Shown: one piece after another, positions 10,705 through 21,900 of the stretch
Layout of the letters: each line of letters starts with the position of its first letter
How positions within the stretch are numbered: position 1 is the stretch's first letter
Assembly: GCA_036674765.1 (NCBI GenBank)
Contig: JARVKI010000029.1
Span: forward strand, 124,001-188,000
Reading direction: 5' to 3'
Source: Seiridium cupressi
Lineage: Eukaryota; Ascomycota; Sordariomycetes; Amphisphaeriales; Sporocadaceae
DNA length: 64,000 nt
Made by a program: the position numbers and the translations under genes
The notes under the pieces: generated by a model
Databases searched by the model: none
Told to the model about the DNA's origin: nothing
What the model saw: the letters and a program-made list of their open reading frames with translations, nothing else

Positions 10705-13700
10705 ATGAGCTACGACCAGCGCAATGCCTCCGGCGGCCGTGCTTCCCCAAGGCCCAACGGAGGTGGGAGTCGCATCCCGAGCAAGTCTATCCTAGGACAC
10801 AAGAGGACGGGCTCTGGCCGCATCGAGCCGAAGGAGAACGTGCCTGAGGAAGGCAGCGCCTTCTCATCGCCAGACTTGTCAGGAGGGAGTGGTGGGAAGT
10901 TTCAGCCTACCTATAGCCCAATAGCACGCCCACTATCACGCCTGCATCGAAACAACACAGCTGGTGCCGCGGCGCAAGAGACCGAGTCGCCGCGCGACAC
11001 CAAGATCCCCCAGCCGAAGACTACCGTGCCGAACTCAGAACGTACCAACGGGCAGCGCACTCCGGGTTCGCCTATGCCATCGCCGAATAACCCTGTTCGC
11101 CGGATACGACAACCTTTGGGTCTGAAGGCTGCGTTCAAGCTTGCTGAGGCGCAAGAGGCACGAGAACGTAGTGGTTCGTCGTCGTCAAGCGGCTCCATCG
11201 ATCTAAAACAAGCTTTCAGAATGGCCAATGCAGAAGCAAACAGGGTTGCTGTTGGTTCGCCGAGCCCGGCCCCTCGGTCTTACCGACGCAGGGAGTCAAT
11301 GGATACGAGGTCAAACCAATACTTTGGGAGTCCAGACAATGCCGACCTTGGTCAACGTCTCCAGCAGTTTGACCGTCATCATTCGTTGAGCAACAATAAT
11401 GGTCCTCTAGATGGCTTGTTCACGACTAGGGGTCGCGTTGGGCCTAAAGTTGCCGAAACCGCAACCACTCTAGCAAGGAAAGCCAGTAACGGTAGTCTAG
11501 AGAACAGCCCAGAACGGCGCAGGAACAGTCTTGCTAGCCCAGAAGCCAGCAAGAAAACTGATGCGGAAAAGCTGAACTGGAATGCAGTTCAGCGCAATTC
11601 TCTTCTGCCATCCTTCCAATTTGCCCCTTTACCACCCATGGAAATCGATAATGAGAATGAGAACGAGAACCTAGACAGTTCTCCGATCATTGGACCTACC
11701 TACCTTTCGCCCGAGAAGAGCTACAACTGGCATCTTGACGCCGATTTCACAGCTGGTGATTTGCAGGTATCCGATAGTCCTCGGATTAGGCTTGCCAGAC
11801 ATGACGACGACGTAGGCGCTTCACCTGCGGTGAATGTCCCTCAGATTCGGCGGAGTAACGACAAACTTGACAGGATAAGAGAGCTTGAGATCGAGGCCGC
11901 AAACGCGGATATTCCCGATGATGAGTCGAGTTCCTTACTTAGGAGGACAAATCACAAATTGGACGAGATAAGAGCACGTGAGATGGTGGCATCATCACCT
12001 AGGGTTCTAGCCAAGAGCAGATTGGACGAGATTCGGGCGAAAAATGCTGAGGCTCGTTCCCGTTCAACGTCGCCAGAAGAAGCAAGAACCTCAAGCAAAG
12101 AGAGCCCACGGGAAGAAGAGTTGAACCCCTCTAATGATCCGAGCCCTCGGCAAAACAGAACATCACCTCCGCCTAGTGCACCTGTATTTGGTATGTCGAT
12201 TACCGATGGCTTGCAAGACTCCAATCGCGAAGGTGCCATGGGTCAAAGGACGAAAGAAAGCGTCGCCCCAGAGCGCTCTCAGCCACCTGTGCTGGACGAT
12301 TCCTACGATCTACTTCGTCGTCTTGCGCGAGCAACTAGCTCAAGTCCATCTCCGCAGAACTCACCACAACCTCCAGAACGTCAAATACCCATGACCTCAA
12401 CAACAGATAAGACATCCGAAGAGAAAGAAAACAACCGACCGCCTTTGGCACGCGAAGAAAGACGGCCCCGAGATATGAGGGCTAAGAACTCCCGGGACAG
12501 GCTGACTGTTGGCTTTACTGGATTGCATAAGGTGCCTTCCAGCGACTCTGTTGGGAACAAGAGACAAAGCTTAGTGAACTCGGAATCGGATCCTACCGAT
12601 CGCATCGAGGCTGAGATGAAACTGTTCGCTCCAACGGACAATTATTCTGAGAAGGGTTCAGTCCGTGGTCCGTCTCCTGGCTTATCAGAGAAGTCTGAAC
12701 CGATTGATGAGGAAACACCGAAGCCTAAGAAGCGCATGGATCCTTTGAGTCTACCTACCCCACGTGTTACAGGGGCATACGTCGAAACGCCAGCTACGGT
12801 GAAGGTAGAACGAGGTGACGAGTGGGTTGACGTCGAGTCAGATACACCGGCACCGCAAAGGGCTTCTTTGGGGAAAAAAGCAGACGAGTCAGGGGAACCA
12901 AAGGTCAAGGATGAAGGAGTCAAAAACTCCGGTAAAGAGGCCAAGTCTTCGGGAAAGACAATGCGTGCGTCAGGGCATCGTACAAAAACTCAGTCAAAGC
13001 GCCATAAACCGCCCGTGAATACAGCCAATATTCCTACTGCTAAAGAAGATCTCCGTGCCATCATACAGCAGCATGGCATAGACGAATCAACCCTTGAAGA
13101 TTTCGATGGTCTCCTTGACGACAAAGATATTGACTCTGGCGAGCTCAAGAAACTTGTGGACGTAGCCGTCCTGAAGATCGAAGAGGATATGAAGACGCCC
13201 GGTCTGACGGACCGCGAACGAGAGCTACAGGCTTATGACCGGATGAGCAAGTCGCTCAAGACCGGCCTTCAGGGGATCCGTTCTGCGAAACAGGGCATCG
13301 AACGCTTGGAAGACAAAGTGGCACATTCAGAGCATAAAAGGCTTCCTACTCAATTCGACGTCGACCTGGGCAACTCAGCTTTGTTCCCCGTCGGCCCCCC
13401 TCTGCATGATCAACACGTGTACATGGCCTGGCCTATGCTGTATCACCGACAACCCAGGTTCAAACTTACCCCCTTGGGTATTATCGCCTTGATACTGGCC
13501 ACCTGGTATGCCATTGAGTCGGCCTTCTGCTTTCTCTATGTCGACACATACCAATGCCCTCGCGGCATGACATGCGACTGGTCACCGAACGAGCCTTACT
13601 TCCCATACGCAGCACCTTTCATGCTCGATGAGTGGACAACTGGCGGGAAAGGACGTGCTCTGGCGTGGCGTGTTGGTGATGAGGTTGGTGATATAGCAGC

Positions 13701-13950
13701 CGAGGTGGCCGACTGGGTGACCGGCCATGATTTCACGAAAGACGAGGTCATGTATATGAACGTTTGGCAAAGAAAGAGGCAAAAGAGAAGGCTCCACAGG
13801 CGAGGTCTCCATTGGAAATGGATTGAGCCTGCACAGTTTAAACATAAGTTTCAGGCCTGGAGAGATTCGTGGAATGAACGGCAACGTGCGATGGAGGAGG
13901 GTGAGCCTCTCTGGGGTGACGAGAGCATGAGTGCCGATGAGAGATTGTAG
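10705..13950 (+). CDS. Large disordered protein with one C-terminal membrane anchor
   Basis: Intronless frame of 1081 codons. Residues 1 to about 790 are low-complexity Ser/Pro/Arg/Glu-rich sequence with many SP and RRxS sites, typical of heavily phosphorylated scaffolds. Three copies of a short helical motif, KLDRIRELE, KLDEIRARE and RLDEIRAKN, lie near residues 385, 415 and 437. A predicted coiled segment (about 770-890) precedes one hydrophobic stretch, LGIIALILATWYAIESAFCF (about 922-941). A conserved-looking 130-residue tail then contains four Cys within YVDTYQCPRGMTCDWSP and the preceding CF, and a basic WQRKRQKRRLHRRGLHWKW patch. This architecture suggests an ER or nuclear-envelope tail-region protein, perhaps at the spindle pole body, but that is inference. 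I do not recognise a named orthologue. The gene seems genuine because the whole frame is open over 3.2 kb. Confidence 0.85.
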   Translation: MSYDQRNASGGRASPRPNGGGSRIPSKSILGHKRTGSGRIEPKENVPEEGSAFSSPDLSGGSGGKFQPTYSPIARPLSRLHRNNTAGAAAQETESPRDTKIPQPKTTVPNSERTNGQRTPGSPMPSPNNPVRRIRQPLGLKAAFKLAEAQEARERSGSSSSSGSIDLKQAFRMANAEANRVAVGSPSPAPRSYRRRESMDTRSNQYFGSPDNADLGQRLQQFDRHHSLSNNNGPLDGLFTTRGRVGPKVAETATTLARKASNGSLENSPERRRNSLASPEASKKTDAEKLNWNAVQRNSLLPSFQFAPLPPMEIDNENENENLDSSPIIGPTYLSPEKSYNWHLDADFTAGDLQVSDSPRIRLARHDDDVGASPAVNVPQIRRSNDKLDRIRELEIEAANADIPDDESSSLLRRTNHKLDEIRAREMVASSPRVLAKSRLDEIRAKNAEARSRSTSPEEARTSSKESPREEELNPSNDPSPRQNRTSPPPSAPVFGMSITDGLQDSNREGAMGQRTKESVAPERSQPPVLDDSYDLLRRLARATSSSPSPQNSPQPPERQIPMTSTTDKTSEEKENNRPPLAREERRPRDMRAKNSRDRLTVGFTGLHKVPSSDSVGNKRQSLVNSESDPTDRIEAEMKLFAPTDNYSEKGSVRGPSPGLSEKSEPIDEETPKPKKRMDPLSLPTPRVTGAYVETPATVKVERGDEWVDVESDTPAPQRASLGKKADESGEPKVKDEGVKNSGKEAKSSGKTMRASGHRTKTQSKRHKPPVNTANIPTAKEDLRAIIQQHGIDESTLEDFDGLLDDKDIDSGELKKLVDVAVLKIEEDMKTPGLTDRERELQAYDRMSKSLKTGLQGIRSAKQGIERLEDKVAHSEHKRLPTQFDVDLGNSALFPVGPPLHDQHVYMAWPMLYHRQPRFKLTPLGIIALILATWYAIESAFCFLYVDTYQCPRGMTCDWSPNEPYFPYAAPFMLDEWTTGGKGRALAWRVGDEVGDIAAEVADWVTGHDFTKDEVMYMNVWQRKRQKRRLHRRGLHWKWIEPAQFKHKFQAWRDSWNERQRAMEEGEPLWGDESMSADERL

Positions 13951-16232
13951 AGCAGGGGAGTCGACGGAACTACGCCAAATCATGTGGAAAAGGGTATATA
14001 AAGGGGTTCCTGGACGTCTATAACCGCATGGCGTCTTTTTTCTGTATTTGGTGGCTTTGCTAGCGATGATACCACAATTGTTATTTTTGCAAATGACCTC
14101 ATGATCGAGGAAGGCGTTACTAGTTACTACCGGCGGGAGGAATCTCGCAGTCGAATGAGAGAAATGTGCAGACATCGCACGGTGTCTGATATGAGTGTTC
14201 TATGTCACATTCACAACAAGTCAGATGGAATAGATGATGGAATCCTCGCCGTTTTATGTTATTCACGTCAATACCATGCTAAGGGACTTGTTATTTTGCC
14301 TCGGCTCACACCACGAACCCTGTTACCCGTGAACCCCCAACCTCCTGGCAGTCCCACACACTCCACACATGACCAATAGAGGAGCCAGGACGCAATTCCT
14401 TCGAAGGCAGAGAAGGAGAAAAGCCCACGAAAGCCCGGGTAGCTTATGCAGCTGAGAGCGTGCAAGAGGTCGACCACAACTGTATTGCCGTTACGCTAGA
14501 AGCGCTCTTCTCCACAATGCCTACCTAGGCTTGCTGCGCATTCCTAAAGCAGTATAACGAGTATCGCCGAAGGAGTGCCCTACGTCTGATCGACTCGTTC
14601 TCGGATCCACCATATTCCTCGCCGTCCGTGAACATTCTCGTCTGCACACGGAAACCCAGAGATATAATGCCAAGTCGAGTACCTTCCTGAACCGGCCACC
14701 GTAAAACAAGGACCCTGGAACTGAAAACGTAATCCCACTCCTTTCCTGCGGTTCAGTGGAGCCACGCTGACGGAAGGCAGGAGCAGGCAGTTCATCAATG
14801 TCTTAGAACCGGGCACTTTGAAGTGTAAGGCCGCGCGAAAGGCTGCTCGGTCTCATGCAGTAAAGTCAGCCCATGCTAAGTCCAGGGGGCAGCGGATGTG
14901 CGAATACCAAACTCGAACACTGGGACTAGACCCCGTGACAGATGGGTAATGGACATCTTAATCATGGATGTCCACGCCGTTTGCCAGGACTAGCCACGCA
15001 TAAGTCTGGACACCTTGGTCTAGATATTGTCTCGTTCTCCAGCCGGCAGGACGCTTTTGACACTTGCTATCAGACACTCTCCGCCGGTGAATATTGTCTG
15101 TTTGACCACTATAAGAGTCTGCCCGGTTTCTCCACTTCCTAGCTTTTTACTTTCAAAAGGCTGAGTCGTTTGCGTAAGATATCCGAGTAGTAGTCCCGCT
15201 GGAGACCCGCCATTATCGACATTTCACAGACCCGGAGTCATACAAGCGGAGCATAACTACAATGGATATCCACGGCTATCGGAGATCAAGGCATGCTGAG
15301 TGGTGTCTTCCTGTATGCTTGTCGTAACCTCTATACTCTTACCCGCGACGCACACTACTGCGACATGGCATTGCATTATAAGCTGGCTTGCGTTAGGCTT
15401 CTCGGGAAGTCGTTTCGTCATCGATAATGGACGCCACTACCACTGATACCATGATACTAAGGGCTCTCCAGCTGGCCTCTGACGAGGTATGCGATTTCTG
15501 GCCGATTAGAAACGCCAGTGATCATATTTTAACAACTCGTCATAGCTCGCGCTCGGCGATTTACAGACATGCAAAAGCCACATGCACGCCAAAGTCAGGA
15601 TGGTGAGAATGAAGGGTGGTATGTCTAAAGTCGACTCTATGAATGGCTTCTTTGAGAGAGATTGTCTCCGTGTTCGCATGTTCAGAGCAGCTACGGGACA
15701 CTGAAAGGGAGCCTAGATCTAGGCCGTGGTAGTCATGGCTTATTGAGTCCAGTTTCCATACACAAGTACTGTGTGCTTGGGATGAAAACCCTCCGTTGGT
15801 GACTGACGAGCAGCGCATAAACTCCACTGCGGATCATGCCAAACGGTGGGTTCCCGCAGTATAGGGCGTAGTATGCCAATCTTTGCATTGACCACTTTAC
15901 GCCAAATCTGAGCCAAAGCTTGACGACGATTGGCGAGCCAGCATGCTGGTTTCTTGCCATGTACGCATCAAAGGCAAGACTCCAATGAGTCAATAATGCA
16001 AACCTTTGAGGCTAAGTCATTATGTGTGCTTCTTCATGTTTAGTCCAAGCTATAAATCAACTCAAGCTGCCGATCAAGATCTCGTGGGCCCCTTGGAAGG
16101 ATGCGTGCGACAGATCGGTCGAGTAGATGCTTCAGAGATCGTACCAGGACTCGTCCCAAGCGAAGGGCCTGAACTCATCTTACATTTCGCCCCTCCATTA
16201 TATCTTCTCCCATTTCTTCTACTGCTCAATCA
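13951..16232. other. Mostly non-coding 2.3 kb stretch
   Basis: After the large gene there is a 1.4 kb region with only short frames and nothing recognisable. One possible small spliced ORF at 15427 is listed separately. The rest (about 15700-16232) is the presumed promoter of the SDR pseudogene. Confidence 0.45.
15427..15711 (+). CDS. Possible small spliced ORF, hypothetical
   Basis: An ATG at 15427 opens MDATTTDTMILRALQLASDE, followed by GTATGC at 15487 and a possible TAG acceptor near 15545. The downstream frame continues LALGDLQTCKSHMHAKVRM before a stop around 15709-15711. Composition up to VRM looks protein-like and the donor is good, but no family is recognised. It may be the 5' remnant of a larger lost gene. 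The evidence is weak: splice signals and composition only. Confidence 0.25.
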
Positions 16233-17313
16233 ATGTCTCGGCACGTCGACTCCCTTGAGCAGCCCAATGGGGCAGGTGATGCCCGGCCAACAGCCCTACA
16301 AGTTGTGAAGGATGAAGGTAGAGTGGGTGGACTGAGAAATAAGGTATAAACGTATGGTTCATCGTACCAAGACGCCGTTCTGAGTATTGAACATAGGCCA
16401 TTCTGATCACAGGCGCCTCGGCCGGCATTGGGATCGAGACCGCCCGTGCCATGGCCGCGACTGGGGCACGCGTTGTCCTTGTCGTGAGGTCTCTGGAGAA
16501 ATTCCAACAGGGATGCAGCGACCTCCTCGATCCCGGATGGTTCGAGCTCATCAAGTGTGATACGAGCTCCTTATCTTCCGTCCGCGAGGCGGCCGAATCT
16601 TTTCTCTCCAAGTCGCAGACTCTCAATATTCTGGTCTGCAACGCTGGGTGCCATGGCCGTACCGCAGCGTGAGTTATCAGTCGATGGGTACGAAAACCAA
16701 CTCGCTACTAATTACTTTGGCCATTTTCTCCTTTTATGGCTACTCAAAGAAGCCAGCACCGTTGTTGCAGCGCCCTGCTCCGGGCTCTTCAACCACTTCA
16801 TGAGCTGCTCGTTCTCAGTCCAACTTTGCTTGGCCGATTTGTTCATGTGTTTCTGGAGATTGGTCAGGATCCCACCTGGCATAACGCTGAGCGCATGGAG
16901 TCCTCGGGGGTCGTAATGTCGGTCAACGTAGTTTGCCGCGTAGATCTGGGCCAGCTTGCTCTGTCCGTATGCCTTGCTGGGGTCGTATGCGCCGTCTGCA
17001 GCGATATTGAAGTCGTCGAACTGGTCTCGGCGGTGTGGTGTCCACTGCTCCTGACCTGGACCAAGCGCGAGTTGAACTCTGAAGATGAGGCTTTCAGCAT
17101 AACGGCGGTCGGTGGGGAATGGGAGGGGAAAGGGGGCAAGTATCTCGAAGACTGTGTGGTTGCGACATGGCCTCTCGTTCATAGGATCAAGGGCGTCAAG
17201 GACACTATGCTTACGACGAGGCTAAAGAAGAGAAACCTTGGAAGCCAACTCTGAAGGTGTTGGTTGGACTTGGAAGAATGATATACGCCATTCATATGCG
17301 CAGGAGCGACAGA
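16233..17313 (+). pseudogene. Short-chain dehydrogenase/reductase pseudogene with an inverted middle third
   Basis: The N-terminal part reads on the plus strand: exon 16233-16343, intron 16344-16396, then AILITGASAGIGIETARAM (the TGxxxGIG cofactor motif), CNAG and YENQLATNYFGHFLLLWLLK up to about 16752. The middle part, including the catalytic YGQSK, GAYDPSKAYGQSK, GLHALSVMPGGI and SPEQGAATTVLA, is encoded on the minus strand between about 17104 and 16752. The C-terminal part, VGGEWEGKGGKYLEDC, reads on the plus strand again from about 17105, and HYAYDEAKEEK follows in another frame. The three parts are in normal family order if the 350-bp central block is flipped. Frameshifts are also visible near 16645-16652 (after the NAG motif), inside the inverted block near the SSGH segment, and near 17160-17170. 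No intact enzyme can be made. The family is NADP-dependent SDRs of the retinol-dehydrogenase/WW-oxidoreductase-like type. Confidence 0.88.
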
Positions 17314-17661
17314 TAGTGTTAGCCATCCATGGTTTGCACTAAAAGCCGGAGATATCATGTACGATGTCATCTTTGTTTGATCTGTTATGATGTTCTGTGC
17401 AGAGTTTCCATCGCCCCATGCTCCGCTCTGGACAGCAGCACTTTGAGTCTCTCGTCGGTTAGCTGTTTTGGTCACCCCCGGCATTGTTAGATCGAATTTT
17501 TCGTGCCCATGATTTTAATCACTTGTCCGTGAAGTCACCAAGCCGTGACCAGTACAGACGGTACACGAACGCAGCTCCCACCATACCATAAACCTTTCAG
17601 GCAACTCGACAAGAAGAACATTAACTGAGACCAAGAAAGAAAATCCTCTTTGATTCACACA
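17314..17661. other. Spacer and promoter of the zinc-finger gene
   Basis: Nothing coding is supported. The final 100 bases before 17662 are A/C-rich, as is common in fungal leaders. Confidence 0.45.
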
Positions 17662-18424
17662 ATGTCGCCTGAAGACTTCGACAGAGACCCTTCTGGCTTT
17701 GGTTCTGAGTTCTTCCGCAAGTGTGAGAACTTCCTCCTGGAGATTGGAGGACTGGGACTCAGCCCCGACCCGGCTTTTTATGTGAGTTTCTCTCTCATTT
17801 GACTACGAATCCATCAAGAAATAACCATACAAGACTGACACAATACAGCAGAGGCCCCTAACACCGGCTGAGGAAGAAGCCCTCTTTAGTCAACTAGGGG
17901 AGAGCCACATTCCCTCAGATGTAGCCTATCCTGCCTATGCTGCCTCGGGCCAAGACGCCGGCAACAACCAGGGCGGCGTGGAGGAAGAGGGAGGCGTGGC
18001 GGGCAACGATGACCGCCATGATGCGGCATACACCCCCATGCCATCGATGTCTGCAGCCCACGACCCTGCCCCGGCCACCAGCACCGCGAACAGCCCTACG
18101 CCGGCCCCTACTACTGACACCAGCGGCGGCTGCCCATACCCGGGCTGCAACAATAAGGACACCAAAGCGCGCCACCTCGCGACGCACACCCTGGTGTGCT
18201 GGATCCACGGCTGCAGCGATGGCAACCCGACCTTCAACAGCCCCCAGAGGATCGGCAAGCATCTGATGACGGTGCACAACCACAACGACTCGACCCGTTG
18301 CCACTGGCCCAATTGCAGAAACGCAAACCCGCAGCGCAAGTGCCACCTCTCACTTCATCTGAGGATCCACAACTACTATTTGGCGTTGGAACGCCAGGCC
18401 AGCCAAACGGCGGCTGCTGTTTGA
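17662..18424 (+). CDS. C2H2-like zinc-finger protein
   Basis: Two exons, 17662-17781 and 17849-18424, join to 231 residues. The intron is 67 nt with GTGAGT and CAG. Residues about 1-60 (MSPEDFDRDPSGFGSEFF onward) are acidic; the middle is Pro/Thr/Ala-rich and disordered. Three Cys-x4-Cys units follow: CPYPGC with HLATH, CWIHGC with HLMTVH and CHWPNC with HLRIH. Spacing from the second Cys to the first His is about 8, 15 and 13 residues, so finger 1 is shorter than the classical x12. Fungal proteins with this three-finger tail are usually treated as putative transcription factors or nucleic-acid binders; the specific target is unknown. The acceptor is a tandem CAGCAG (17846-17851), so one Gln could be included or skipped. 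Confidence 0.78.
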
Positions 18425-18911
18425 GATGAAGGATCTGGTGAGGTTCGTGGTGAGGAGATGGATGTCGATGACGACAACGGAGACATGGATGACTAGGAAG
18501 GAAAGGGCAACAGGGGCAAATGCTGCCATAGGAGAAAATCGGCAGGAGTATGACAGATAACTGATAGTCCCCCCAAAATGAGATCTGTCTTTCCCGACAT
18601 CGCCTCCCATGTCAGACGAATGCCTAATATCCATCATGCTTGACTCAAAATAACCAACAAGGCGGGTGTGAATTGATCGCACAGTAGGGGGGCAATGCAT
18701 TCCATTTCCTTCATCACTTGGTAGTCTAGGGAATGTGATCACCTAACGGCAGATGACTGGAACTTATTCCATACACTTCGTGACTTGCATATTACAGATG
18801 TAGGGCACCCAGTAGCTCGAGATATCATAAACGTGCATCAAAGTCATCTGCTCTAGAGAGTTTGATTCATGATTCAGAATTACCATTGTCTCGTGTCCCA
18901 TCCCAGATTCC
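18425..18911. other. Convergent 3' region
   Basis: Spacer between two genes that end toward each other. No gene is supported. Confidence 0.5.
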
Positions 18912-21900
18912 CTAGACTTCCGTCTCAACGCCAGTATCTTTCTCGCCGTGGCTAAAAACTTGTTCAACCTTGCCCTTGAGCCTGCTCAATTTGCCTCCCA
19001 TATGATCCACCTCCCGTGCAGCACGAAACTGCATAACCCCGCGATGCTGGCGATGCAGCTGCTTGTGGTGGTCCTTGTAGTCTCTCATGGAATTCCTCAG
19101 TCCTCTTGACCCATCGTCCGATTTGTTGTGGCCCGGCGCCAAGACTGAGGCGGCTGTATCGACGCCCCCATCGACCGGATTACGGAGCATGTTTTTCACT
19201 TTTTTTAAGCCGGAGAGGGAAATGACAGAAGTTGAGCCAGTTTGACCTTCATCTTCATCCGAGGAGGAATCCGAGGAGTCGTCGTTGGTGTGGACCTCGA
19301 GTTTCTTCTTTGCTTGGCTGTCGTCTCTTTCGTCCTGCGAGTCCGAATCCGAATCTGAATCCGAGTCTTCCAAGTCGCTATCCTCGCCAAGATTCTCATC
19401 GGCAATAGTGTCCAAGCATTCCATGACTTGACGCATGTCACCGTTCTTCACCTTGGCCGCGTAGCTCTTGTGGAATCCCGAGAGACCACGCCAGAACTTG
19501 AGTGGTATCTCAATTTCTCCAAGCGGTTGCTCGTTCTCTTCGAGGCCGGTATACCCACAGCAGGCCTCAGCCTTCTGCAGGTTATCTTTTCCACCTTTCC
19601 ATACCTTTAATGTGCGGACCTCGTCTTCCTCGTCTACTAATTCCTGAAGCCAGAGCACAGCAAAAGCGACTGTCTTATCTGGGCCCAAGACTGAGTGCCG
19701 GAACTCAACGACCAGAGGTGACGCATATCTTTTGCGTACAGCAAGGAATGCGCTCTCGTCTTCACCCTTCCTGCCTTTCGGCTTCCAAATACTGCCATCA
19801 GACAAGAACTTTGTCCGGCCCAAATTAGTTCGAACCTTGAGCCTGTTCTTCTGGATGTCCTCACTGAGACCAGACTTGGCCTTTATCGCTCCTCTTATCT
19901 CGAGTGTACCGTAATCCCATCCTTGTAAATGTCGTGGCAGCTTCATTTCGACGCTGCGCCAGACCATGCTGATGCGAGCCCTGCCATATCCGATCCCGCC
20001 AACCAGAGGATAATTGTCCATAGTCTGAGACTTTTGTTTGAAAATATGGGCGAGAGGAAGATATACGACTCCAATGAGAGGATCATCTTCACGCTCGCGG
20101 GAATCCCGCACACTGATGAGTACCTCTGAGGTCCGCCAATCTCTGATGAAACGCTCTGTTCCAGCATTGAAAAATGGCTTAGAATTCTTCGGCTTAGTGC
20201 GTGTTCGATAAATCTTCTTATGGTCGAGGATGACGGTGCAATAGCTGTCAGGCATGTCGTCATCTCGCTCAGACTCATCCTCTTGGTCCTCCTTGTTGTC
20301 ATTATTCTTGCCTTGCTTCTGCAACTTCTGTACCTCAAGGCCAGTGATGTTGTGAATGTGTACACTGAGAATACCGGAAACGAATTCATCGGAGGGTGGT
20401 GCTGAAATAATCATGGCGTCTTCGAGCTCTCTATAGTCCTGGGTCTTTTGTTGATGGAGTTCATCGTCGTCTGCTGCCTTCCCTGCCTCTCTGAGCTTGT
20501 GCTCCGACGTCTCAGAAATATGGTTCCTGAGCTGCTCCTTGGTCCGAATTTGATCGTTAACTGTCTGCTGCTCCAGTTGATACTGCATGATTCGGGTTTT
20601 GGAGAAATAGCCCACACTCCAAGTCAAAGAGCCAGCCATCTTCTCCTCAGGATCCTGACCAGTAAATCGATCCTCTCGCTTTTGAATCTTGTTATGCGAC
20701 TCTAGATTCTGCATTAAAGATTTCAGCTCCAGCTCCACGCGACCCAAGTCATCGTCCGCGGTCCACTTGTCCGAGTCCCATAGCTGAACTCGTAGCTTTT
20801 CTTCTGCATTGAGTTCATCCGCGGAGACAAGAATTGTGGCAGACTCATTCCAATCCGGGCTTTGATCGTCCACGATGATCCGAGTTGAAGCAACCGGCTT
20901 GCCAAATTTGCCCCAGGAAACTGTGACATACGCGTCGCTGGCACCCTTCATTGGGCCGATTCCACCGTCTCCTTCCTTGAAACCGCGCGCTCTCTTGATG
21001 AACAGCAAAACAACTCCTCGGCTGACGGTATCTTTCTTGAAGTCGTCTCCCACTAACATATCTTTAAGGTTCAGTGTCAGACTCTTGGGAGCAACATACT
21101 CTGCCAAGGCGGCATCAATAGCAGACTGTACGAATGACGAGATCAAGGGAACGTCCATCAGGTTGAGACTGTGTTTGGACAGAGGCACACACGACAGCGA
21201 GGCTTTGGGCTGGCCGAGAAATGTCAAAGTACAGAGGCTGATAAAAGGTGGATCAGGCTGTCTCAAGTCAGCAAGGGGTATTCGAGGTGCCAGATGTTCG
21301 GGCTTACTGTGAGTTGCAATCTAAGTCGCATGGTCCCAACTATCCCTCGTAGTTCTACCCAGACAGGGACAGCGAGGCCTCCAGGCAGGTAAAACTTCAG
21401 GTACATGTGAGCACTCTTCGCTTTCGCTTTCATCGACTTTCCCGAAGACCGAGCGCGGTAAGAGAAGGCCAGTTCGAGGTTGATGAAGTCGCCCTCCTCG
21501 GCCTCCATGCCTTCTCGGACGGCAACCTGATCTTGTTCCTGTTGCTTATCGCCATCCCCATTGCCCTTGTCGTTACTATTATCGTCGCCCTTGTCAGACT
21601 GTCCCTCAGCGCCCTCCTCTTGTTCGTTCTCCGGGTCTGTTCGATCGCTCTGAGACTTTTTGTTGGAGTCATCTAATTTGCCATCCGTGTCAACCGATTT
21701 ACTGGCGGCACCAGTGGGTAACCAACGAACGCCAAGTATACGGATCGACTCATTTCCCTGACCCATATCGTCAACGCTCACCATCTTGATGACCTTTGGC
21801 AGCGATGCCTGCATGACATCCTCAATCATGTCAATGAGCGAGGAAAACAGATCCGGGTTGACCAGTGGCCAGATTGATGCAAAAAGACGGTTGAGCCACT

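Noticed and set aside
13582..14175. 197-codon minus-strand frame at the end of the 1081-codon gene
   Set aside because: Overlaps coding sequence and lacks recognisable features.
5605..18424. Secondary-metabolite gene cluster (transporter, flavin protein, SDR, zinc finger)
   Set aside because: No backbone enzyme (PKS, NRPS, terpene synthase, DMATS) is present, the SDR is dead, and the genes are separated by unrelated ones.
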